Positions 53,367 through 61,780 of a DNA stretch of 64,000 nt are shown here, in pieces. Every line of letters starts with the position of its first letter. Position 1 is the stretch's first letter. The stretch lies in the NCBI RefSeq assembly GCF_011617705.1, contig NZ_CP050154.1, positions 744,001 through 808,000 on the forward strand, in the 5' to 3' direction. Origin of the DNA: Brevibacterium limosum (GTDB taxonomy: Bacteria > Actinomycetota > Actinomycetes > Actinomycetales > Brevibacteriaceae). The position numbers were made by a program, and so were the translations under genes. The notes beneath the pieces were generated by a model that was not told where the DNA came from, ran no database searches, and was given only the letters and a program-made list of their open reading frames with translations.

Positions 53367-53413
53367 AATGGCTCACTTTCCTCTGTGAGGATTTCAGAGG
53401 AAGGTGACCCATT
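53367..53413 (+). terminator. 19-bp hairpin after lysR
   Basis: Arms 53367-53385 and 53395-53413 match at 17 of 19 positions; one mismatch is a G.U pair in plus-strand RNA. Suits the end of the LysR transcript. Confidence 0.55.
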
Positions 53414-53564
53414 ACGCGGGGTGTTGGGGTTCGTCTCACCGGTGAGCGCGGCGTCGACGGCAGATCGCTCACCGGGTACGTTGCTGACTGCGAGTCCGAA
53501 TCGCGCACGGCAGCGCAGCCACCGTCCGCTGTGGCCGGGTTTCGTTCGACGTCAGGAGCAGCAC

Positions 53565-54198
53565 ATGATCAGTGAAGACCGCACAGACGACATCCTCACC
53601 ATCACCATCGACAATGCCTCACAGGCGAACGCGCTGAACGAGGAGATGCTGGACCAGCTCATCGACTTGTTCACCGACGCGGGCGTACGAGACGATCAGC
53701 CGCCTCGGCGAGGTGTGCGAAGCGATCAAGAACTGTGCCCTTCCGGCGGCCGTGGCGATCGATGGCTGCTGCATCGGTGGTGCGGTCGAGATCGCGGCGG
53801 CCGCGGATTTCCGGATCGGTGGCAGCGGCTCCTGGTATGCGATGCCCGAGGTGCGCATCGGCATCCCGTCGGTGCTCGAGTCAGTCAACCTGCACCGCCT
53901 CATGGGATGGACGAAAGCGACCGAGTTCATCCTCACCGGCAATCGGTTCACCGCTGAGGACATGCTGGCCTGCGGGTTTCTCAACGAAGTCGTCGACAGC
54001 GCGGGCAGGTCGGAGGAGGCCGCGTCTGCGGTCGAAGAGCACGCGCTCGCCCTGCTGCACGCCACTATGCAGTCCGATCGTGCGGTCATCGCGCAGCAGA
54101 AGCGGCTGCTGCGGACCTGGAAGAACACCTTCGAGCGTGAGGCGGTCGAGGACAGCAAGAAGGAGTTCGCGTTCGCCTTCGCCCGGAAGGGCGACTGA
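53565..54198 (+). pseudogene. Enoyl-CoA hydratase pseudogene (internal deletion and frameshift)
   Basis: ATG 53565 opens a crotonase reading frame (ILTITIDNASQANALNEEML ... DLFTDAG) that breaks near 53685. The rest of the family continues in another frame from YETISRLGEVCEAIKN through GCCIGGAVEIAAAADFRIGG to the stop at 54198. Against the intact paralogue at 59599-60315, about 36 residues are missing at the break, including the oxyanion loop GFSAGMD. The deletion removed about 107 bases, not a multiple of three. A product could not be a working hydratase. Confidence 0.88.
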
Positions 54199-54219
54199 CC
54201 GAAGAACGGGTGACTGAAC

Positions 54220-54975
54220 TCATCGGTACGTGGACGGAGCGCGGCCGATCTCGCGGGTGAACGCGGCCGAGAACGCTGCCGGTGAGGAATATCCCAGGCG
54301 TTCTGAGACCTGGGTGATCGTATGGGTGCTCAGCAGGCGCAGACTCACCAGCACTCGTGCTCGTGTCCGCCACGCCCCCGGACTCATTCCGATCTGCGTC
54401 CTGAAGGCGCGATCAAGGCTGCGTTCGCTCATCCGCAGCTCCTGTGCCCAGTCCTGGTTGCTCAGCCTCAGGCTCGGGCGTTCGAGATAGTCCGTGCAGG
54501 CCCGACGCAGAGCGGGATCGCGGGGGAGGGGGACCTCGCGCGGCACCGTCGAGGCACGCTGGAGTTCGAGCAGGGCGAGTGCGAAGACGTGGTGCTGGTG
54601 GGATGAGAGCGACTCGGCGAGTTCGAAGGTGTCAGCAGAACGCAGCAGTTCGCGCAGCAGCGGTGTGACCGTGATGACCGTGCATCTGTCCGGCCACCAG
54701 GGAACGCTGGTCGGTTCGATGTAGAGACTCCATGTCGTGACGTCGAGGAACCGCACGAGGTGATCTGTTTCGGCGGGGATGAGCACGGCCTGGTGAGTGG
54801 GAACGGTCCACGAGCCCTCCTGGGTCTCGACGAGCATGACGCCCGTCGAACCGTAGAGCAGCTGCGCCCGTCGATGCCGGTGATAGGGCAGCACGGTGTC
54901 GGGCGGGTACCGGGTCCCGACCGGCAGCACCTGCCACGGGTGAGAGTCGACGGCATCGATCGCAGGAGTGCGCAT
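54220..54975 (-). CDS. AraC-family transcriptional regulator
   Basis: 251 residues. N-terminal cupin-like sensor (LPYHRHRRAQLLYGSTGVML, VPTHQAVLIPAETDH) and C-terminal double HTH (WAQELRMSERSLDRAFRTQI, ITQVSERLGYSSPAAFSAAF). TAGGAT six bases before ATG 54975 supports the start. Divergent from the TauE-like exporter, which it probably controls; ends 21 bases after the facing pseudogene. Confidence 0.92.
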   Translation of the reverse strand: MRTPAIDAVDSHPWQVLPVGTRYPPDTVLPYHRHRRAQLLYGSTGVMLVETQEGSWTVPTHQAVLIPAETDHLVRFLDVTTWSLYIEPTSVPWWPDRCTVITVTPLLRELLRSADTFELAESLSSHQHHVFALALLELQRASTVPREVPLPRDPALRRACTDYLERPSLRLSNQDWAQELRMSERSLDRAFRTQIGMSPGAWRTRARVLVSLRLLSTHTITQVSERLGYSSPAAFSAAFTREIGRAPSTYR

Positions 54976-54981
54976 GACGCG

Positions 54982-54987
54982 ATCCTA
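54982..54987 (-). promoter_or_regulatory. -10 element TAGGAT, leaderless promoter
   Basis: Minus-strand TAGGAT ends six bases before the AraC gene's ATG 54975. Confidence 0.5.
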
Positions 54988-55040
54988 GTGGCGAGGTCTC
55001 GTAAGAACACGACAGACTGTCGATTGCCGGCCTGGCGGCG

Positions 55041-55859
55041 ATGCGCTGGAATGGACGAGTGGAATTCCTCGGACTCATCCTCATCGGCTGTCTCGTCGGC
55101 CTGACGACCGTGCTCTTCGGGTTCGGCGGCGGCTTCGTCACCGTCCCGATCATCACCTTGGTCGATGCGGATCTCGGACACGACACGGCACGGGTGGCGG
55201 CGGCCACCTCGGCGCTGGTCATGCTCGTCAACGCCGTCGTCGCGACGGTGTCGACGAAACGATCCACGCTCGCCCATCTGAAGGGTCGGTGGTGGCTGCT
55301 CGGGCTGCTGGGCCTCGGCGGGGCGCTCGGGGCCTTCAGCGGCAGGTTCGCGCCGGATGCGCTGCTGCAGTGGGGGTTCGTCGCGTATATCGCGGCCACG
55401 GCGATCGATCTGCTCGCCCGGCCCGGATTCTTCCGGCGGAAAGCGACAGTCGTCGATGAGGCCGGCGAAGTCAGTGAGGGAGGCCGCGGCATCGCGGCCG
55501 TGTGGGGTGTCCCGATCGGCGGTCTGGCCTCGTTCCTCGGCGTCGGCGGATCGGTCATGACAGTGCCGATGATGCGCCGATCGGGGGCGACGATGACCGT
55601 AGCCACGACCCTGGCCAACCCGCTGACCTTGGTGATCATGAGCCCGGCCGTGCTCGTGACGATCCTGGCACCGGCGTCGATCGAGGCGCCGGGCATCGTC
55701 GGATCCCTCGACCTGTTCTCCGCTGCCGCACTGCTCATCGGCGGACTGCCGATCATCGTCTTCCTGCGTCGGAGGGTGCCGAGAATCCCGGAGATCCTCC
55801 ACGCCTGGGGGTACTTTATGCTGCTCATCGCCGCCGGAGTCGTCGTCGCGGTGGCGTGA
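55041..55859 (+). CDS. TauE/SafE-family sulfite/anion exporter
   Basis: 272 residues, eight helices in two repeats: LTTVLFGFGGGFVTVPIITL and LASFLGVGGSVMTVPMMRRS are the paired family motifs. Exports sulfite, sulfoacetate or similar organosulfur anions, or carries carboxylates. ATG 55041 is used; GTG 55059 is a close alternative. Likely under the divergent AraC regulator. Confidence 0.87.
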   Translation: MRWNGRVEFLGLILIGCLVGLTTVLFGFGGGFVTVPIITLVDADLGHDTARVAAATSALVMLVNAVVATVSTKRSTLAHLKGRWWLLGLLGLGGALGAFSGRFAPDALLQWGFVAYIAATAIDLLARPGFFRRKATVVDEAGEVSEGGRGIAAVWGVPIGGLASFLGVGGSVMTVPMMRRSGATMTVATTLANPLTLVIMSPAVLVTILAPASIEAPGIVGSLDLFSAAALLIGGLPIIVFLRRRVPRIPEILHAWGYFMLLIAAGVVVAVA

Positions 55860-55956
55860 GCCCGTGGGAGCCGTCTCCGCGCACCGCTGAGCCGTCGGAA
55901 GAACGAACGTGACTGCATTGGACCGAGTCGACGGCGCCTCGTGGCCTGCAATCCGA

Positions 55957-55962
55957 TAGTCT
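55957..55962 (+). promoter_or_regulatory. -10 element TAGTCT, leaderless promoter
   Basis: TAGTCT ends six bases before ATG 55969 of the LysR gene. Confidence 0.5.
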
Positions 55963-55968
55963 CCACTC

Positions 55969-56922
55969 ATGGCGTGGAGTGATGCGGATGCGGACGAGCA
56001 GACCTTGCCGACGCCGCAGGAGATGAAGGTCTTCACGGTTCTCTGCCGAGTGAGGACGATCACCGAAGCCGCGGGAGAACTCGGATACTCCCAGTCCCAA
56101 GTCAGCCGCATTCTTCATCGGCTGGAGCAGAGGCTCGATGTGCGACTCTTCGATCGCGCGCCGACGGGGCTGACGACGACGCTCGAAGGGGAGGCCTTTG
56201 CCGAGACCTGTGCCGCGATCAGGGGCTCCTATTCGACGCAGATGCGCCGATTCGAAAACCTCATCGCCGGTGACGCCGGACAGCTGCGCGTGTCTGTCCT
56301 TCCGTCGATGGCGTTTGCGCACATGGGAGAGTGGACGAACAGCTTCCGCGCCTCATTCCCGTCGGCGACGGTGACAGTCACCGACGACATCTCGGGGAAC
56401 TCGTTGGAAGCAGTGCTCTCCGGCGACGCCGACATCGCAATCTCGGCATGTCTGCTCCGTGGGCCCGCCGGTGGTGAGCGGACACTCTTCTCTGAGACAG
56501 CGGCGCTCGAAGTCGTGCCATTGCTCGAGGAGAGGTTCTCTCTTGTGTCTCCGCCGGCCGAAGAACCCGATCCGCAACCGAGTTGGGAGACAGCCTTCGC
56601 CGCTTCGCAGGTAGGCTTCACCGACCGAACGAGCATTCGACGCTGTCTTGCCGTCATTGCCGATCTGACGGGACTCGGTTATCACCCCGGAACGCTTACC
56701 AACAGCCCCCTGACGATTGCGGGGCTGGTCGAGGCTGGGATCGGAAGCTCCATCGTGCCGGAGAGCAACCTGCCGCTGATGAGGATCCGCTCGTTGAGGA
56801 CCCAGCAGCTGCCGGACTTCCGCCGCGTCATCTGCCTGGTCTTCCGCAGCGGTGACAATGCCCCGCTCGTCCGTCGTTTTGCCAGTACGCTGCTCGAACT
56901 CACGTCAGAGTCGCACCGATGA
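55969..56922 (+). CDS. LysR-family transcriptional regulator
   Basis: 317 residues. HTH: TITEAAGELGYSQSQVSRIL, then HRLEQRLDVRLFDRAPTGLT; periplasmic-binding-like effector domain follows. Convergent with the MatC-CaiB-hydratase operon; the LysR-type box found upstream of that operon (60414-60430) makes it the best local candidate regulator. A strong shared hairpin separates the two. Confidence 0.92.
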   Translation: MAWSDADADEQTLPTPQEMKVFTVLCRVRTITEAAGELGYSQSQVSRILHRLEQRLDVRLFDRAPTGLTTTLEGEAFAETCAAIRGSYSTQMRRFENLIAGDAGQLRVSVLPSMAFAHMGEWTNSFRASFPSATVTVTDDISGNSLEAVLSGDADIAISACLLRGPAGGERTLFSETAALEVVPLLEERFSLVSPPAEEPDPQPSWETAFAASQVGFTDRTSIRRCLAVIADLTGLGYHPGTLTNSPLTIAGLVEAGIGSSIVPESNLPLMRIRSLRTQQLPDFRRVICLVFRSGDNAPLVRRFASTLLELTSESHR

Positions 56923-56926
56923 AAGG

Positions 56927-56960
56927 CCTCATGCCCGTCGACGTGTCGACGGGCATGAGG
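56927..56960. terminator. Perfect 16-bp bidirectional terminator
   Basis: CCTCATGCCCGTCGAC (56927-56942) and its exact inverse (56945-56960) flank a two-base centre, four bases past the LysR stop and nine before the facing carrier's stop. A single hairpin serves both converging genes. Confidence 0.85.
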
Positions 56961-56969
56961 GCAGGAATA

Positions 56970-58391
56970 TCACCCGAAGAGCATCGCGGGAACGACGAGA
57001 CCTCCGACGAGCAGAAGCGGTCCGATAACGACCATCGACATGCCGAACTTCACGAGAATACGGGTCAGTCGCTCTTTCGCATGCGTCGGTGCGGTCGCAA
57101 CGACCGTCGCACCCGTGCTCGAGAACGGTGAGACATCGACGACTGAGGCGCAGAGTCCGAGCGCGATGATGAGTGCCCATCCCGGCACCCCGCCGTCGGC
57201 GATCAGCGGCAGAGCCAACGGAACGAGTGCGGCGAGAATGCCTGTCGTCGAGGCGAAGGCGGAGACCAGACCTCCGATCATGCACAGGACGAACGCCGCG
57301 ACGAGCGGCGATCCGATCGCTCGTGCCGCGTCACCGAGCAGGTCGACGGCTCCCATCGTCTCGAGCACTCCGACGTAGGTCACGATGCCTCCGACGAGCA
57401 GAACGGTGGACCAGTCGATCCGACTGACTGAGGTGCCGGCCGTCTTGGGGTCGGCAAGGGCGAGAACCGCGGAGAAGGCGAAGCTGAGCAGACCGATGTC
57501 AGGGTCGAGTCCGAACGCTGCGATTCCGATCACCGAAGCCACGAGTCCCGCCATGCAGACGACGGTGAGGATCTGAATCGGCGTGTACGGAGGCAGCGGG
57601 GCAGCGTCGTCCTCACCTGTTCCGGACTCGACGAAGATCGCCTCGTCGCTCGCGCCCTCGCCGAACGCCACCGCCGTCGCCGAGGCAGTCCCACGGCTTG
57701 CCCTGCGTGCGGAGTCTTCGTGGGCATGGGCTGCTCCGGCTGAGCCGACGGCAGCCTCGCCCCTGCTGTCTCCTTCGTGGGAAGAGTGCCGTCCCGAGGT
57801 CAGGCTGCGGCCGAACATCGCGTAGGCGGCGGCGAGGAGGACAAGGTAGGTGAGCATCGCAACAGTGAAGAGCAGCAGCGGGCTGAGTTCGATGCCGGCA
57901 TCATGTGCGGTGCCGTAGGTGACGATTCCGAAGAGGCTCGTCGGCGCGAATCCGCCGGCCCCGAGACCGAATCCGATCGCGAGTCCCACGAGGGCGAAAT
58001 CCACGCGGTACCGGCGGGCGACCTGCATCCCCACGGGTGCCATGACGAGGCCCGCGAGAGCGGATCCCATCGCAGAGACACCGGCCGTGAGGATGAAGAA
58101 GACCAGCGGGATGAGAACTGCCCGGCGACCGACCTTGGTGAGTGCTGTGTCGATGAGCCTGTCGATCGTCCCGTTCGACTGCGCAATCGCGAAGAGGTAC
58201 GTGACGCCGACGAGGAGGACCATGATCGACAGAGGGAAGCCGCCGATCACCTCGTCCAACGTCATATCGGCGAGGAACAGGCCCGAGCCCGCGGCGCCTG
58301 CGATCATGAGTATGCCGATGTGGACTCCGCGCATCGCCCCGATGGCGAACAATGCGACGAAGACGATGAGTGCTATGAGCTGAGAGAACAC
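56970..58391 (-). CDS. SLC13/MatC-type carboxylate carrier (paralogue)
   Basis: 473 residues. Collinear with the carrier at 11193-12611 (FPLSIMVLLVGVTYLFAIAQ, SNGTIDRLIDTALTKVGRRA, GAGGFAPTSLFGIVTYGTAH); most differences lie in the central acidic loop at about residues 205-265. GTG 58391 follows AGGAGG by six bases. Third gene of the hydratase-CaiB-carrier operon; likely imports the acid that CaiB converts to a CoA ester. Confidence 0.82.
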   Translation of the reverse strand: MFSQLIALIVFVALFAIGAMRGVHIGILMIAGAAGSGLFLADMTLDEVIGGFPLSIMVLLVGVTYLFAIAQSNGTIDRLIDTALTKVGRRAVLIPLVFFILTAGVSAMGSALAGLVMAPVGMQVARRYRVDFALVGLAIGFGLGAGGFAPTSLFGIVTYGTAHDAGIELSPLLLFTVAMLTYLVLLAAAYAMFGRSLTSGRHSSHEGDSRGEAAVGSAGAAHAHEDSARRASRGTASATAVAFGEGASDEAIFVESGTGEDDAAPLPPYTPIQILTVVCMAGLVASVIGIAAFGLDPDIGLLSFAFSAVLALADPKTAGTSVSRIDWSTVLLVGGIVTYVGVLETMGAVDLLGDAARAIGSPLVAAFVLCMIGGLVSAFASTTGILAALVPLALPLIADGGVPGWALIIALGLCASVVDVSPFSSTGATVVATAPTHAKERLTRILVKFGMSMVVIGPLLLVGGLVVPAMLFG

Positions 58392-58436
58392 ACGAAGCCT
58401 CCTTGCTTGTGTCTGTTGGGTGGAAGATCGGACCGA

Positions 58437-59597
58437 TCAGTTCCTGACCGAAACGCGGGCCTCATCCGCTTCGGTGAGCCACGTGGGACGACTGCTGTCG
58501 AGTTCCGGTGCCCGGCGATACTCGGACACCGGAGTCCTCGAGAAGGCGACGGGGAATTTCACGGCCTTGGTGCCCTCGTGCCCGTCGAGGTCTTGGAGTA
58601 TTCCCCGTTCCGAGGAGAATGGGTCGTCGAGGACATCGCTGAGGGTATTGACCGGCGAACCGGGAACACCTGCCTGCTTGAGCAGATCGTCGAGTTCGCC
58701 GCTGCTGAGCGTTTGGGTCCGATCCTCAATGCCGGCGATGAGTTCGGGGCGGTGAGCTACCCGCAGGTCGTTCGTTGCGAACCGGGCATCGTCGGCGAGG
58801 TCGCTGAGGTCCAACGCCCGGCGGAATCGAGCCCAATGACTGTTGTTGCCCACTCCGAGCATGTAGGTGCCGTCGCTGGTTCTGACGGTCTGGTAGGGCG
58901 CAAGCGCCGGGTTTCCGACGCCCATCGGTTTGGGTGCCTGTCCAGTGGCCACCGTCGCCAGGAGCCAGTTCGCCATGACACCGAACTGGGCGTCGTACAT
59001 CGCGACATCGATGTATTGACCCTGACCGGAACGTTCCCGTTCGAACAGGGCGCCGAGGAGACCGGTGGCACCGTAGAGACCCGTGGAGACATCGGCGATC
59101 GAGGGACCGATCTTGACGAGCTCGCCGTCCTCGGTGCCCGTCATCGACATCAGCCCTGTCTCGGCCTGCATGACGATGTCATAAGCGGGCCACGAGGCTC
59201 GGGAGCCGGTTCGCCCGTAGCCGGACACTGAGAGGTAGATGAGACTCGGGTTGATCTCACTCAAGGTCGTGTAGTCGACTCCTAGACGTTCGGCTACGCC
59301 TGTGCGGTAGCTCTCGGTGACGATATCGGCGTCTTCGACCAGCGAGTAGAGCACCTTGAGGTCCTCGGGGTTCTTCAGATCCAAGGCGAGCGACCGCTTA
59401 TTGCGATTGACCGCGTGGAAGTAGCAGCTTGTGCCCTCGTACTCCGGCGGGGTGAAGCCGCGGGATTCGTCACCGGTGCCGGGCTGTTCGATCTTCAGCA
59501 CGTCGGCTCCCATATCGGCAAGGATGTGACCTGCGAACGGTCCCGCCAGGGTGCGTGAGAGCTCCAGCACCTTGATTCCATTGAGAAGAGTCGTCAT
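58437..59597 (-). CDS. CaiB/BaiF CoA-transferase (class III)
   Basis: 386 residues. LELSRTLAGPFAGHILADMG, ADVLKIEQPGTGDESR, NRNKRSLALDLKNPED, and the domain-swapped C-terminal part with VPGSPVNTLSDVLDDP. Transfers CoA between acids without ATP. Starts two bases before the hydratase stop boundary (one-base gap), so the two are co-translated. Donor and acceptor acids unknown; the flanking carrier suggests a dicarboxylate or hydroxy acid. Confidence 0.9.
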   Translation of the reverse strand: MTTLLNGIKVLELSRTLAGPFAGHILADMGADVLKIEQPGTGDESRGFTPPEYEGTSCYFHAVNRNKRSLALDLKNPEDLKVLYSLVEDADIVTESYRTGVAERLGVDYTTLSEINPSLIYLSVSGYGRTGSRASWPAYDIVMQAETGLMSMTGTEDGELVKIGPSIADVSTGLYGATGLLGALFERERSGQGQYIDVAMYDAQFGVMANWLLATVATGQAPKPMGVGNPALAPYQTVRTSDGTYMLGVGNNSHWARFRRALDLSDLADDARFATNDLRVAHRPELIAGIEDRTQTLSSGELDDLLKQAGVPGSPVNTLSDVLDDPFSSERGILQDLDGHEGTKAVKFPVAFSRTPVSEYRRAPELDSSRPTWLTEADEARVSVRN

Positions 59598-59598
59598 A

Positions 59599-60315
59599 TC
59601 AGTTGCTCTTCCGTGCGAATGCCAATGCGAATTCCTTCTTGCTGTCTTCGAAGGCTTCCCGCTCGAAGGAGTTCTTCCACGTGCGGAAGAGCTGCTTCTG
59701 CTGGGCGATGACCGCGCGATCGGCCATCACCGTGTCGTTCAGGTAGGCCAGTGCGCGGTCTTCCACACGGTCATCGGCGGCGACGGTATTGAGGAAACCG
59801 CATTCCGCCATTTCGGAGGCGGAGAATCTGTTCGCCGTGAGCATCAGCTCGGTGGCCTTGGTCCAGCCCATGACTCGCCAGAGGTTGACGGAATCGAGGA
59901 CGGAAGGGATGCCGATGCGGACCTCGGGCATCGAATACCAGGACTCTTCGCCGCCCACACGGAAGTCGGCCGCCGCTGCGATCTCGAGCGCACCGCCGAT
60001 GCAGTAGCCTCTGATGGCGACGGCAACAGGAATGTCGCAGTCCTTGACTGCTTCGCAGACCCGCCCCAACGAGGTGATCGTGTCGAGAGCACGCGAAGGG
60101 CTCTCGTGCTCGAACTGGGAGGTGTCCATGCCGGCCGAGAATCCTCGGGTGCCCGCCGAGGTCAGCAAGACGGCGCGAAGTGTCTCGTCGGCCGAGGCCG
60201 TGTTCAGCGCCTTCGTCAGATCGTCGAGCATCGTGGCAGTGAGCGAGTTGGCTCGGGCTTCATTGTCGATCGTGACAGTGAGAATGCCCTCGTCGGAGCG
60301 TGCCTGTGTGATCAC
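59599..60315 (-). CDS. Enoyl-CoA hydratase/isomerase family protein
   Basis: 238 residues. Crotonase motifs GFSAGMDTSQFEH and RGYCIGGALEIAAAADFRVG; C-terminal TWKNSFEREAFEDSKKEFAL. First gene of a three-gene operon with CaiB and the MatC-like carrier. GTG 60315 follows AAGGA. Close paralogue of the pseudogene at 53565-54198. Exact reaction (hydration, isomerisation or hydrolysis) not known. Confidence 0.87.
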   Translation of the reverse strand: MITQARSDEGILTVTIDNEARANSLTATMLDDLTKALNTASADETLRAVLLTSAGTRGFSAGMDTSQFEHESPSRALDTITSLGRVCEAVKDCDIPVAVAIRGYCIGGALEIAAAADFRVGGEESWYSMPEVRIGIPSVLDSVNLWRVMGWTKATELMLTANRFSASEMAECGFLNTVAADDRVEDRALAYLNDTVMADRAVIAQQKQLFRTWKNSFEREAFEDSKKEFALAFARKSN

Positions 60316-60413
60316 TTGTCATCCTTGTCTGCGCATCCATGCGCGGCTGGTTCAACTGCTTTCACAGCTTTGCATGCCCGATTCGCATGTGCTCAGCCTG
60401 ATTCGATGAACCG

Positions 60414-60430
60414 TATGCATGAAACGCATA
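60414..60430. promoter_or_regulatory. LysR-type box TATGC-N7-GCATA
   Basis: A 17-bp 5-7-5 palindrome, about 100 bases upstream of the hydratase operon, with further GCATG/GCATGC words nearby. Same geometry as the box before the other LysR gene at 14062-14078. Confidence 0.55.
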
Positions 60431-60484
60431 GGTGCGCGCCGGGGCACGATGAAGGAAGGCCTCAAAGAGGACGTCGAGGAGGGC

Positions 60485-61144
60485 TCAGCTTTCCCAGCGG
60501 CGCTGACGCAGGATGGGCGGGAGGCCGAAGTAGATCGGCGGGCGAGGCGAAGCCGCAGGCTCAGCAGTCAACATTGCGGCACTGGGGTCGGATGCGCTGA
60601 CAGCCGAATCGACGCCGTGATGAGGCGGTTCGCTCGTGCCCAGCGCCCACGCGCTCTCCCAGCTGATGAGCTCGCCGGCGTGGCAGACGGGGTCGCCTCC
60701 GCTCGAGGGCGGCTCGGCCCACATCCACAGGTTGATCCCGTACTCCATGAGAACCAGCGTGTCCCCGGGCTCCCGTGACGAGTTCTCCTTGACCAAGGCC
60801 GCTCGCAACTTCGCCGAAGCCTCCTCGAGATCCGCCCACCCGTCCTGCCGGTGGGGCAGGAACACCCACGTCCCCGCGGGGACGCGATCCGGCACGACCT
60901 CCTCGACGGTGGCGATCTCGATCGAGTCCCCGAATGCATCGAGCATCTCCGCGAAGCACGCCCGGGCCACCTCGGGGGAAGGTGCGACGAACAGCAGTCG
61001 GGCCGCCTCGGTGCGCACCTCATCAGGGGAAAGATATGTGAACGGATTCGACCGCATCGACCCGATCACCTGCGTCCAGTGCCCCGGCACCGCCCCGTCG
61101 GCCAGGAATCCGCTGGTGCGCGGACGTTCCTCATCGTGTCGCAT
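60485..61144 (-). CDS. Conserved hypothetical protein
   Basis: 219 residues, soluble, no signal peptide. Regions NPFTYLSPDEVRTEAARLLF, VARACFAEMLDAFGDSIEIA and LVLMEYGINLWMWAEPPSSG look structured; the last 50 residues are Pro/Ala/Ser-rich. I do not recognise the family. ATG 61144 follows GAGGAGG. Same strand as the small DUF5808-like gene upstream, 146 bases away. Confidence 0.7.
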   Translation of the reverse strand: MRHDEERPRTSGFLADGAVPGHWTQVIGSMRSNPFTYLSPDEVRTEAARLLFVAPSPEVARACFAEMLDAFGDSIEIATVEEVVPDRVPAGTWVFLPHRQDGWADLEEASAKLRAALVKENSSREPGDTLVLMEYGINLWMWAEPPSSGGDPVCHAGELISWESAWALGTSEPPHHGVDSAVSASDPSAAMLTAEPAASPRPPIYFGLPPILRQRRWES

Positions 61145-61290
61145 CGAAGATCCTCCTCACCGAGGTTGCCCACCGTTTCCGTCCATCATGCACCCACTCG
61201 CCGGTCGAGTCAGCCGAGATGGCCGGCGGAAGGCGCCGCCGGGGAGGTGGACGGGCGCTGTGTCTGCCTTCAGGCGCGATGCGCCGACCT

Positions 61291-61494
61291 TCAGAAGAAC
61301 ACGCCCCAGACGATCACCGCGGCGAGAACGATTCCGGCCAGCCACGTCCACGGGCTGCCGAAATTGATGGTCCACCCCCATCCGCAGCGTTTGGGGATCA
61401 GAGGGGCGCGGTCTCGCATGGAGGCGTAGAAGAGGCCCAGCTTCCAGTTGGAATCGTCTTGGCGGAGGGCCTCGACGTTGGGATCCTCGCTCAT
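61291..61494 (-). CDS. Small DUF5808-like membrane protein
   Basis: 67 residues. DSNWKLGLFYASMRDRAPLI then PKRCGWGWTINFGSPW is the pattern of DUF5808, and a single helix (TWLAGIVLAAVIVWGVFF) closes the protein. Function unknown. The short length matches other members. Start at ATG 61494. Confidence 0.72.
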   Translation of the reverse strand: MSEDPNVEALRQDDSNWKLGLFYASMRDRAPLIPKRCGWGWTINFGSPWTWLAGIVLAAVIVWGVFF

Positions 61495-61780
61495 TGAGTG
61501 TCACAGCCTTCCTGCGTTCGAGATCATATGTAGTCGCCAGTCTATGCCCGTGCCCCGAGCGCTCTGAGGCCGCTGTCCGGCCAGTTTCCCCGCTCACGAT
61601 CTGGTGCTTCTCCGGTCCGGTCTGCCTCGTACCTAACGAATGGGACACGTTCCCGCCGATCCGGTGCCATCGACGCTCCGCCCGCTCTACACTGGTCGGA
61701 GTGGATCGAGCAGCGGCATTCGTGTCGGCTCGGTCCACGACCACGTCTGAACGATCTCGCCACACCGGTGAGCCTGCACC

